Shown here one piece after another: positions 1-6,165 of a stretch of DNA of 7,693 nt (position 1 is the stretch's first letter; every line of letters starts with the position of its first letter). A model generated the notes under the pieces. That model searched no databases, was not told where the DNA came from, and was given only the letters and a program-made list of their open reading frames with translations. The stretch comes from an uncultured Acidimicrobiaceae bacterium (GTDB taxonomy: Bacteria; Actinomycetota; Acidimicrobiia; Spongiisociales; UBA5794): positions 1 to 7,693 of the forward strand of contig CAMYJM010000100.1 of assembly GCA_947258635.1 (NCBI GenBank), given 5' to 3'. Position numbers and translations under genes: made by a program.

Positions 1-2
1 GG

Positions 3-917
3 TCGGATCCGGCGACCGACTCCGACGTCGACGGTGCCGGGTTCACCCAGATGGTCGCCGTCGATCCCGGCGTATCCAATGTCGATGCTGGTGACGCCGG
101 CGTGGTGTACCCCGTCGAGATCGGCGATCTGGTGTGGTTCGATATCGACGGCGACGGCGTGCGTGATACCGCCGAGCCCGGAATCGGCGGGGTGACCATT
201 GACCTCTTCGACGGGTCCGGCAGTTTCGTCGCCACTACCACCACCAACGCCGCGGGCGGCTTCCTTTTCACCGGACTGTCCCCCGGCGACTATCGCCTCG
301 ACGTTGTTACGGCCACCCTGCCGCCGGGGTTGGACGTGGCGACATTCGATGGCGACGGCGGCTATGACTCGACGTTCTCCGGCTCCGTCGAATCCGGATC
401 GGCTCTCCATACCGAGTTCGGCTACATCGGCTCGGGCGTCATAGGCGACACGGTGTGGCATGACGTCGATGGAGACGGCACGCAGAACTCGATGGACGAC
501 GGAAACATGGAGCCCGGCATCGGCGACGTGAAGTTGACGGTCGTGTGGTTCGGATCCGATGGCATCGCGGGAACCGCAGATGACATCAACTTCGGCACCA
601 CAACGACAGACGCCTCAGGTCACTACCTCGTGACGGGCCTCCCGTACGGTGCGTTCACGATCACCATCGGGGACCCGCCGGCGCCATACGTGAGACTCGG
701 CCCAGAGTCCATAGTGCTCACTTTGGACGCAGCCGCCGGTGCCGATCTCAGCGCCGACTACCCGCTGGTGTTCGATTCTGACGTCCTACCCGTGACCGGG
801 ATTCAGCTCTTTCATCTGTTTGGCTTCGGGGTGGCCTTCATGGCCGCCGGAGCGTTGATTCTCCTTATCGACCGACGCCGCGAGAACGAAATACGCCGGT
901 CGATGAAGTCACGATAG
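3..917 (+). CDS. LPXTG-anchored surface protein with SdrD-type B domains (5' end missing)
   Basis: The frame is open from the window edge, so the true start lies upstream; the first Met, at 51, falls inside a domain and is not a likely start. Two full SdrD/Cna-type B domains are visible, at about 111-425 and 441-767. Each opens with an IGD-x-VW strand, then an acidic loop (DIDGDG at 141-158, DVDGDG at 462-479) that resembles a calcium-binding loop, then EPGIG. The residues before 111 look like the end of a further B domain. The C terminus is a complete cell-wall sorting signal: LPVTG at 786-800, a hydrophobic segment at about 801-869 and a basic tail starting with RRR. From family knowledge, such proteins are exported, cut between T and G by a sortase and linked to the wall, where B domains act as rigid stalks. 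The ligand is unknown, no sortase gene is in view, and the lost N terminus may hold the functional domain. Confidence 0.9.
   Translation, partial: SDPATDSDVDGAGFTQMVAVDPGVSNVDAGDAGVVYPVEIGDLVWFDIDGDGVRDTAEPGIGGVTIDLFDGSGSFVATTTTNAAGGFLFTGLSPGDYRLDVVTATLPPGLDVATFDGDGGYDSTFSGSVESGSALHTEFGYIGSGVIGDTVWHDVDGDGTQNSMDDGNMEPGIGDVKLTVVWFGSDGIAGTADDINFGTTTTDASGHYLVTGLPYGAFTITIGDPPAPYVRLGPESIVLTLDAAAGADLSADYPLVFDSDVLPVTGIQLFHLFGFGVAFMAAGALILLIDRRRENEIRRSMKSR
786..881 (+). other. Sortase cell-wall sorting signal (LPVTG, membrane segment, basic tail)
   Basis: LPVTG is encoded at 786-800. About 23 mostly hydrophobic residues follow (801-869, including GFGVAFMAAGALILL), then D-RRR at 870-881 in a tail rich in Arg and Lys. 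Motif, membrane stop and charged tail occur in the correct order right at the protein's C terminus, which makes a chance LPXTG unlikely. Confidence 0.88.
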
Positions 918-929
918 TGTCGGACCGTC

Positions 930-958
930 CGACCGGACCGGCCGGATCGGTCTGGTCG
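930..958 (+). terminator. Strong hairpin after the surface-protein gene
   Basis: The left arm CGACCGGACCG (930-940) pairs with the right arm CGGTCTGGTCG (948-958) over 11 positions, one of them a G-U wobble (935 with 953), around a 7-base loop. It begins 12 bases after the stop codon. No T-tract follows. Such hairpins are common in GC-rich actinobacteria and may end transcription with help or simply protect the 3' end. It separates the surface-protein gene from the S33 hydrolase gene. Confidence 0.6.
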
Positions 959-1025
959 CTCGGTTCGACAGCTCAACCATTGCCTGAAGTCGCGGCGAGT
1001 GATTACCGATACAACCTGATCCACT

Positions 1026-1031
1026 TACCCT
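1026..1031 (+). promoter_or_regulatory. Possible -10 box (TACCCT) for the S33 hydrolase operon
   Basis: TACCCT fits the TANNNT pattern and ends 10 bases before ATG 1042, so a transcript would have a leader of only a few bases. No clear -35 lies at the normal distance, and no Shine-Dalgarno sequence precedes the ATG apart from a GAAAAG too close to act as one. Support comes mainly from the similar layout at three other genes in the window. Confidence 0.3.
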
Positions 1032-1041
1032 TGTTGAAAAG

Positions 1042-3228
1042 ATGACGACCAACCCTCCCCCCGACAGTCCAGAACCGTATCAATCCCCGGCACCAACGCC
1101 GTATCCGGCGCCACCCGAGCGATCGCCGGATTCGTTCTACCCGGCACCGGAGTCGCAGCCGGTGTCACCGTTCGATGTCGAGCCGGACCCGAACCGCGCC
1201 GCCATCATCGCCGGGGTGCTGACCGCAGTGGCGGTGCTGGCGGCACTCGCCTTCTACATCTTCACCAACCAGCCCGAGCCGGTGGCGGCGCCGCCGATCA
1301 CGACGGCGCGCCCTCCGATTACCACGTTGGCACCGACCACGACGGCGGCGCCCGGTGGAGTCCTGCCCGGGTACACGGCCGAATTCGATTCCGCCCGCTG
1401 CGAGTTCGCTCTCGTAGCCGACGTTGACTTCGAGTGCGGTTGGCTGACCGTGCCCGAGGATCGGCAGAACCCGGACAACGGCCGTGAGGTGCGGATCCAT
1501 GTGGCTCTCTTCGAGAGCGCCAATCCCGAGGCCCCCGACGACCCAATCCTCTTTCTCGACGGGGGTCCCGGCGGATCGACGCTCGGCCCCCTCCAGTTCA
1601 CCTTCAGTCAGGCATGGCAACCGCTGCTCGACGACCGCGACCTGATTCTGTTCGATCAGCGGGGAGTGGGATTCTCGACACCATCGCTCGATTGTCCTGA
1701 GGAACGGGAGTGGGCCTTCAGTGTTCTCGACGTCGCCATGACACCAGAGGAGGAGCGCTCCTCTGAACTCCGGGCCATCGAAGAGTGCCGCGATCGGCTG
1801 ACCGCGCAGGGAGTGGACCTCGCCCAGTACAACTCCCGAGAAAACGCCGCCGACGTCGCCGATCTCCGGATGGCGCTCGGCCTCGATGAGGTGAACCTGC
1901 TCGGCATCTCCTACGGCACCCGACTGGCCGAAACCGTCATGCGGGACCATCCAGAGGGGATTCGCAGCGTCGTTCTCGACTCCACCTATTCGCCTGACGT
2001 GGACCTGATCTCGGAGGGCCCGGCGAACTTCGACAGGGCGCTGAACCAGCTGTGGGAGGGCTGTCGCCTCGATGCCGACTGTGCCGATCACTATGGCGAC
2101 CTCGAAGAGCGGCTCTTCAGGCTGGTAGACAAGTTCGAAGCAGACCCGACCCGGGCGTCGGTTCCCGATTTCCTCGCCGGCGGATCGTGGGACGTTCTCT
2201 TTGACGGCGAATGGGTTCTCGGCACGGTCTTCCAGGGCTTGTACTCCGATCAGGTGATCCCCCTGCTGCCCCAACTCATCGAGGAATTGGAATCCGGGGA
2301 AACGTCGACGCTGACGCTGCTCACCTCCAACACGCTCGCCAACGCCAACTACCTTGCACTAGGCATGCACCTCTCGGTGCAGTGCCACGAGGAAGTCGCT
2401 TTCACAACGCCCGGCGATATCGCGGCAGGGCTCATCGGCTTCGACCACATCGCCGACTCATTCGACGGATCGTCCAACCTCGGCGACTTCATGATCGCGG
2501 CGTGTGATGTCTGGCCGGCGGGATCGGCGGGTGCCGTCGAGAACGAGCCGGTGACATCCGACATCCCAACGCTGGTTCTAGCCGGCGAATACGATCCGAT
2601 CACTCCCCCCGCTTGGGGCGCCTCGGCCGCCGCCTACCTCAGTAGTGCGTCGTTCGTCGAGTTCCCCGGGCTGGGGCACGGTACCAGCATCTCCGGCGAC
2701 TGCCCGTTGAGCCTCGTGTTTGCGTTCTACAACGACCCGACAGCGGCGGTCGACACGGGTTGTGTTGCCGATATGGCGGGGATCGACTTCAAGATCGCCG
2801 GTGAGCCGCCTCCGCCGCTGGCGCTGATCCCCTTCACCGCTGACGTCCTGGGCACCACGGTCAGCGGTGTCGCGCCCGAGGGCTGGACCGAATTGACTGC
2901 CGGAACGTACATCCGCGGCGCATCTGCGGTCGATCAGACCGCCATCCTGCAGCAGGTCTTTCCTTTTGTCGGCCCGGACGAGCTGGTGAACCTCTTCGCC
3001 GATCAGTTCAACATGTCACAGGGCCCGGACCGCACCAGCACCCGGGAGAGCCCGCTCGGTACGTGGCAGCTCTATCGCGGCGAGGCCGAGGGATTCTCGA
3101 TCGACATGGCCGCACTGGACCTCGGCCCGGAAACTTCGGTGATACTCGTCATCTCGGACGCATCGGAGCGGGATCGACTCCTCGGGGAGTTGCTCCTTCC
3201 GGCAATCGACGCCTTCCGGACCGGCTAG
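1042..3228 (+). CDS. Membrane-anchored S33-family alpha/beta hydrolase (tripeptidyl aminopeptidase-like)
   Basis: This 728-residue protein has four parts. Residues 1-52 are a Pro/Ser/Tyr-rich, probably cytoplasmic tail. Residues 53-74 form one membrane helix. Residues 78-107 are a Pro/Thr linker with PPITT and TTTAAP runs. The hydrolase lies outside. Its motifs are DGGPGGS (173-179, oxyanion region), FDQRGVGFS (204-212), the nucleophile elbow GISYGT with Ser290, AGEYDPITPP with Asp518, and GLGHGT with His546, so the triad is intact. The order and the C-terminal TAP-like part match the S33 tripeptidyl-aminopeptidase/prolyl-aminopeptidase group, which releases short peptides from N termini; some mycobacterial relatives act as esterases, so the substrate is uncertain. 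Cysteine pairs (such as C120/C132 and C341/C347) suit an exported protein. Residues from about 590 to 728 form an extra domain after the hydrolase that I cannot assign. The F420-type gene follows after three bases. Confidence 0.88.
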   Translation: MTTNPPPDSPEPYQSPAPTPYPAPPERSPDSFYPAPESQPVSPFDVEPDPNRAAIIAGVLTAVAVLAALAFYIFTNQPEPVAAPPITTARPPITTLAPTTTAAPGGVLPGYTAEFDSARCEFALVADVDFECGWLTVPEDRQNPDNGREVRIHVALFESANPEAPDDPILFLDGGPGGSTLGPLQFTFSQAWQPLLDDRDLILFDQRGVGFSTPSLDCPEEREWAFSVLDVAMTPEEERSSELRAIEECRDRLTAQGVDLAQYNSRENAADVADLRMALGLDEVNLLGISYGTRLAETVMRDHPEGIRSVVLDSTYSPDVDLISEGPANFDRALNQLWEGCRLDADCADHYGDLEERLFRLVDKFEADPTRASVPDFLAGGSWDVLFDGEWVLGTVFQGLYSDQVIPLLPQLIEELESGETSTLTLLTSNTLANANYLALGMHLSVQCHEEVAFTTPGDIAAGLIGFDHIADSFDGSSNLGDFMIAACDVWPAGSAGAVENEPVTSDIPTLVLAGEYDPITPPAWGASAAAYLSSASFVEFPGLGHGTSISGDCPLSLVFAFYNDPTAAVDTGCVADMAGIDFKIAGEPPPPLALIPFTADVLGTTVSGVAPEGWTELTAGTYIRGASAVDQTAILQQVFPFVGPDELVNLFADQFNMSQGPDRTSTRESPLGTWQLYRGEAEGFSIDMAALDLGPETSVILVISDASERDRLLGELLLPAIDAFRTG

Positions 3229-3231
3229 GGC

Positions 3232-3699
3232 ATGAATCCGTACCTCAGAGCCGTGAGGTGGGCCGGCACCAAGCGGTGGTTCGCCCCCATCGGCCGCCAC
3301 GTGCTGACGCCGATCGACCAACGGATGCAGGGTCGGTCGGTGTCGATTTCGACATTCGCCACCGGCCTACCGCTGGGCTATCTGACCACAGTGGGACGCC
3401 GGACCGGACAGCTCCGTACCACTCCGCTGCTCTACGTCGTCCCGCCAAATGCGGTTGCCGCCGTCGTCGGCACCAACTTCGGCGGCCGGAATCGTCCGTC
3501 CTGGGTCGCCAACCTGGAGGCGCAACCACGGGCAACCTGGCAGGTCGTGGACCCCGCCATCGAGGTGACTGCTCGGCCGGCGGATCCGGCGGAGCATCGC
3601 GCGCTGTGGCCGCAGTTCGTCGCGATGTGGCCCGGCTACGACGGGTATGTCGCCCGCAGCCAGCGCCACCCCCGGATGTTCCTCCTCGAGCACAGGTAG
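3232..3699 (+). CDS. Deazaflavin (F420)-dependent nitroreductase-family oxidoreductase
   Basis: This 155-residue protein carries the hallmarks of the DDN family. LTTVGRRTGQLRTTPLL (51-67) matches the cofactor-binding GR-x-(S/T)-G-x-x-RT-x-PL signature. VGTNFGGRNRPSWVANLEAQP (from 79 to 99) matches the second core motif with its N-P-x-W-x-x-N-L pattern, here RPSWVANL. WPGYDGYVARSQR (133-145) matches the C-terminal motif. Family members are small split-barrel proteins that use reduced F420, sometimes F420 or FMN, to reduce varied substrates; the best known activates nitroimidazole drugs in mycobacteria. The natural substrate here cannot be read from sequence. The ATG lies three bases after the hydrolase stop with no proper ribosome site (AGGG is only one base away), so translation is probably coupled and the pair co-transcribed. 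Presence of the gene implies that the organism makes F420. Confidence 0.87.
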   Translation: MNPYLRAVRWAGTKRWFAPIGRHVLTPIDQRMQGRSVSISTFATGLPLGYLTTVGRRTGQLRTTPLLYVVPPNAVAAVVGTNFGGRNRPSWVANLEAQPRATWQVVDPAIEVTARPADPAEHRALWPQFVAMWPGYDGYVARSQRHPRMFLLEHR

Positions 3700-3741
3700 C
3701 GGCTGAGGAGCCTCTCCCCCGTGGCGGGTCGCGTGCTGCGG

Positions 3742-3753
3742 TAAAATGGAGGG
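3742..3753 (+). promoter_or_regulatory. -10 box TAAAAT overlapping into a GGAGGG ribosome site, upstream of the transporter gene
   Basis: TAAAAT (3742-3747) is one base from the TATAAT consensus and stands out in GC-rich DNA. It is directly followed by GGAGGG (3748-3753), three bases before ATG 3757. If the box is used as a promoter, transcription would start at about 3754-3757, giving a leaderless or nearly leaderless mRNA that leaves out the GGAGGG. If transcription comes from upstream, GGAGGG would serve as the ribosome site. Both could operate. No -35 match is seen near 3719-3724. Confidence 0.5.
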
Positions 3754-3756
3754 CTA

Positions 3757-4485
3757 ATGGTTAAATCCGACCGTCGTCCACAAGCCGTCCCCTACGAGCC
3801 GCACGTTGGTGAGTCGCGGCCATATATGCGAGACATCATCCTCGGCGTCAACGACGGCCTGGTTTCCGTCTTCCTGCTCATCGCCGGCGTAGTCGGCGGC
3901 GGGCTGAACCGGGAACAAATCGTGTTGGCGGCAATCGCGGGCGGCATTGCCGGGGCGATTTCGATGGCCGCAGGCGAGTACTTGGCGACCCGCAGCCAGG
4001 AAGAGGTCTTTGAGCGCGAGATCCAGCTCGAGCGCGAGCACATAGAGCACCACCGCAACTCCGAGGTCGACCAGCTGCATGCCATGTTCACCGAGATCGG
4101 AATCGCCGCGGACGACCTCGAGAACGTCGTCGACGCTTTCAGTCGGGACGACGAAGTCCTGCTGAACTCGATGAAGGTCCTCGAGTTCGGCATCGTCGAT
4201 ACCGAACGACGCTCCCCCTACACGGCCATGTTCTTGTCCGGCCTCTTGTTCCTGGCCGGTGCGCTGCCGCCGACGATTCCGTTCTTGTTTGGCATCGGCA
4301 TTTCGGCCGCCTTGGCGATTTCTACGGCGCTCACGGCGGTCGGCCTCTTCGCGGTCGGAGCGGCCAAGACGGTCGTCACCCGCACACACCCCATCAGGTC
4401 CGGCCTGGAGAACCTCGTCATCGCAGGTATCGGTGGTTTCATCGCCTACTACATCGGCACCCTCGTCGAGGGTGCCATCGGATAG
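3757..4485 (+). CDS. VIT1/CCC1-family iron/manganese transporter
   Basis: This 242-residue protein has the VIT family layout. Two membrane helices (about 26-48 and 53-73) come first, then a long charged cytoplasmic section (about 74-153) rich in Glu and His, then three more helices (about 155-173, 176-201 and 217-237). TM1 holds RDIILGVNDGLVS with Asp33, and TM2 ends SMAAGEYLATRSQ with Glu74; both are conserved positions in the family. The loop carries many acidic residues (E82, E83, E86, E88, E92, E94, E97, E103, E113) plus Met139, as expected of the metal-binding helices. Known members move Fe2+ or Mn2+ out of the cytosol in exchange for protons, into vacuoles in plants and yeast; in bacteria this means export or detoxification. 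I see no iron-regulator operator upstream. The ATG is fixed by GGAGGG three bases before it. Confidence 0.9.
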   Translation: MVKSDRRPQAVPYEPHVGESRPYMRDIILGVNDGLVSVFLLIAGVVGGGLNREQIVLAAIAGGIAGAISMAAGEYLATRSQEEVFEREIQLEREHIEHHRNSEVDQLHAMFTEIGIAADDLENVVDAFSRDDEVLLNSMKVLEFGIVDTERRSPYTAMFLSGLLFLAGALPPTIPFLFGIGISAALAISTALTAVGLFAVGAAKTVVTRTHPIRSGLENLVIAGIGGFIAYYIGTLVEGAIG

Positions 4486-4506
4486 GGCTCGTACCCGGCC
4501 CACCAC

Positions 4507-4512
4507 TAACCT
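4507..4512 (+). promoter_or_regulatory. Possible -10 box (TAACCT) for a leaderless aminopeptidase mRNA
   Basis: TAACCT fits TANNNT and ends six bases before ATG 4519, which would put the transcription start on or next to the A of the start codon. The bases between are pyrimidine-rich (CCCCCTAT), so there is no Shine-Dalgarno sequence. A leaderless mRNA would explain how this start is used. No -35 match is found. Confidence 0.42.
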
Positions 4513-4518
4513 CCCCCT

Positions 4519-5976
4519 ATGACCGACCAGACGTTCTTTGCCACGCGTCGGGCCGATTTCATGGATCGGATCGGCGGCGAGATTGCGATCATCGCGGCGG
4601 CCACTGAAACGGTCCGCAACGATGACGTTCACCACCCTTTCCGCCAGAACTCGGACTTCTGGTACCTCACCGGGTTTGGGGAGCCGGACGCCGTCGCCGT
4701 CCTCGATCCCTCGCATCCGGACGAGCCCTATGTGTTGTTCGTGCGCCCCCGAGACCGGGAAACCGAGATCTGGGACGGCTATCGGGCCGGAGTTGAGGGA
4801 GCCCAGGAGGACTACGGGGCGGACGCCGCCTATCCCATCGCCGACCTCGACAAAGTGCTGCGAGGCCGCCTCGGCGGGCGCCGCGCCATCTATACGATCA
4901 CGGCCAACCACCGGTTCGCCCAGCGTCTCACCCGGCTTATGTCGGCGCTGCGCGGCGTTGCGGTCCGGTATGGGCGCCCGGTCCCGGATCGGTTGATCGA
5001 CGCCTCGTCGATCCTCGACGACATGCGCCTCTACAAAACCGCGGATGAGATCGACTTGCTGCGCCGCGCCGGCACGATCAGCGCCACCGGTCACGCCGAG
5101 GCGATGCGGTTCACCCGGCCGGGCCTGTCGGAATTCCAGGTGGCGGCGGCGATGGAGTATGTCTTTCGCATGAACGGATCCCGTCGCGACGGCTACCCGC
5201 CAATCGTCGCCGGCGGTGCCAACGCCTGCATCCTGCACTACACCGAGAACGACTCGGTGCTCGAAGACGGGGATCTGCTTCTGATCGACGCCGGCGCCGA
5301 GTATGAGTACTTCTCCGCCGACATCACTCGTACCTTCCCGGTCAACGGCAGATTCTCACCAGAGCAGCGCACTCTCTACGAGCTCGTACTCGCGGCGCAA
5401 ATCGCGGCCTTCGGCGTTGCAGTAGAAGGCTCGACGATGCGGGCCATACACGAATCGAGCGTGGAGATCATCACCGCGGGGCTGGTGGAGCTCGGCCTGC
5501 TCCCGGGACCGGTAGAGCGCGCCCGCCGCATGAACCACTATCGGGAGTTCTTCATGCACGGGACCGGCCATTGGCTCGGCCACGATGTTCACGACTCCGG
5601 CCGGTACGGCATCGACGGCAAACCGCGCCACCTGGAGGTTGGTATGTCGTTCACGATCGAGCCCGGGATCTATGTGGCGCCCGATCGACCCACGATCAAG
5701 CTGCCTCTCCTCGAGTACGACCAGGACGAGTGGACCGAGCGGCGCATGGTGCTGGGGGCCGATGCGGCCAAGGAGTTGGAGAAGGCGGAGCGGGCCGCGG
5801 CGGGTTTCGAGGAGTTCACGCTGCCTGTTTCATTTCTCGGGATCGGCATACGGATCGAAGACGATGTGCTCCTCACCGAGGCGGGCCCGGAAAACCTCAC
5901 GGGATCACTTCCCACCGACCCTGACGCGGTGGAAGCCTTGTGCGCCGAGGGAGCCATGCTGCCCTCGCTCGGTTGA
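4519..5976 (+). CDS. pepP: Xaa-Pro aminopeptidase (aminopeptidase P, M24B)
   Basis: This 485-residue cytoplasmic metallopeptidase removes an N-terminal residue that precedes proline. Residues 1 to about 135 are the AMP_N domain, including FRQNSDFWYLTGF (41-53), the usual signature. The pita-bread catalytic domain follows from about 175. Its five dinuclear metal ligands are all present: Asp257 (LLIDAGA), Asp268 (SADITRTFP), His351 (HGTGHWLGHDVHD), Glu381 (TIEPGIYV) and Glu447 (GIRIEDD). His347 and His358 match the extra active-site histidines of the E. coli enzyme. The gap between the last two ligands is 66 residues, against 23 in E. coli PepP (D260, D271, H354, E383, E406), so about 43 residues are inserted there, largely charged (around DEWTERRMV and AAKELEKAERAAA). 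This accounts for much of the extra length over the 441-residue E. coli protein. The gene stands alone between the transporter and the next bicistron. Confidence 0.92.
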   Translation: MTDQTFFATRRADFMDRIGGEIAIIAAATETVRNDDVHHPFRQNSDFWYLTGFGEPDAVAVLDPSHPDEPYVLFVRPRDRETEIWDGYRAGVEGAQEDYGADAAYPIADLDKVLRGRLGGRRAIYTITANHRFAQRLTRLMSALRGVAVRYGRPVPDRLIDASSILDDMRLYKTADEIDLLRRAGTISATGHAEAMRFTRPGLSEFQVAAAMEYVFRMNGSRRDGYPPIVAGGANACILHYTENDSVLEDGDLLLIDAGAEYEYFSADITRTFPVNGRFSPEQRTLYELVLAAQIAAFGVAVEGSTMRAIHESSVEIITAGLVELGLLPGPVERARRMNHYREFFMHGTGHWLGHDVHDSGRYGIDGKPRHLEVGMSFTIEPGIYVAPDRPTIKLPLLEYDQDEWTERRMVLGADAAKELEKAERAAAGFEEFTLPVSFLGIGIRIEDDVLLTEAGPENLTGSLPTDPDAVEALCAEGAMLPSLG

Positions 5977-5999
5977 ACGAGCAGCCGACGCGACGGCAC

Positions 6000-6005
6000 T
6001 ACTCT
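6000..6005 (+). promoter_or_regulatory. Possible -10 box (TACTCT) for the 6013-6920 bicistron
   Basis: TACTCT fits TANNNT and ends seven bases before ATG 6013, the right distance for transcription to begin at or beside the start codon. No Shine-Dalgarno sequence precedes that ATG (the bases between are GCGCCGC). The box lies 23 bases after the aminopeptidase stop and so gives the small ORF its own possible promoter. Confidence 0.4.
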
Positions 6006-6012
6006 GCGCCGC

Positions 6013-6165
6013 ATGAACAAACGGAACGCCACTCCCGGCGTGTTGGTCTTTGCCGTTGCGGTCGCCGCGGCCGGCCTCACCGCCTACCTGCGCCGCCCGG
6101 TGAAACCGCCGGTCCGGACTGGGAGCTGGCACCCCGTCGAGAGTCAGCGCACCCGCCGCCAGTGA
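6013..6165 (+). CDS. Small single-pass membrane protein (50 aa), unknown function
   Basis: ATG 6013 opens a 50-codon frame ending at TGA 6163-6165. It begins MNKRNATPGV, with Lys and Arg near the start, continues with a hydrophobic stretch LVFAVAVAAAGLTAYL (11-26), then turns strongly basic (RRPVKPP, RTRRQ at the end). This looks like a single membrane helix or an uncleaved signal anchor with a short soluble tail; it has no Cys and no clear cleavage site. Three points favour a real gene: the TANNNT box at leaderless distance, the coherent basic-hydrophobic-basic pattern, and the four-base GTGA overlap with the next gene, typical of coupled cistrons. I do not recognise a family. Its length and position suggest a membrane partner for, or translational lead-in to, the following Rossmann protein. 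It may be missed by gene callers because a different frame is open across it. Confidence 0.55.
   Translation: MNKRNATPGVLVFAVAVAAAGLTAYLRRPVKPPVRTGSWHPVESQRTRRQ

Noticed and set aside
1165..2274. A 369-codon minus-strand ORF within the S33 hydrolase gene
   Set aside because: It lies wholly antisense to the catalytic part of a convincing hydrolase and shows no domain or membrane features of its own.
3063..3764. A 233-codon plus-strand ORF in another frame over the oxidoreductase gene
   Set aside because: It is a frame shadow: Arg/Gly/Ala-rich, no domain, overlapping the hydrolase end and the complete oxidoreductase gene.
4505..4512. CTAACCT as half of an IdeR/DtxR iron box
   Set aside because: Only one half-site is present with no matching TTAGG half on the other side, and it sits before the aminopeptidase rather than the metal transporter.
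3754..5238. A 494-codon minus-strand ORF across the transporter and aminopeptidase genes
   Set aside because: It is antisense to two proteins with intact family motifs, and its product is Arg/Asp/Gly/Val-rich with no recognisable domain; long antisense frames are usual in GC-rich genes.
5940..6161. An upstream ATG at 5940 as the start of the Rossmann gene
   Set aside because: It begins inside the aminopeptidase gene and adds a low-complexity Arg/Pro/His-rich stretch; GTG 6162 begins exactly at the fold and overlaps the preceding stop.
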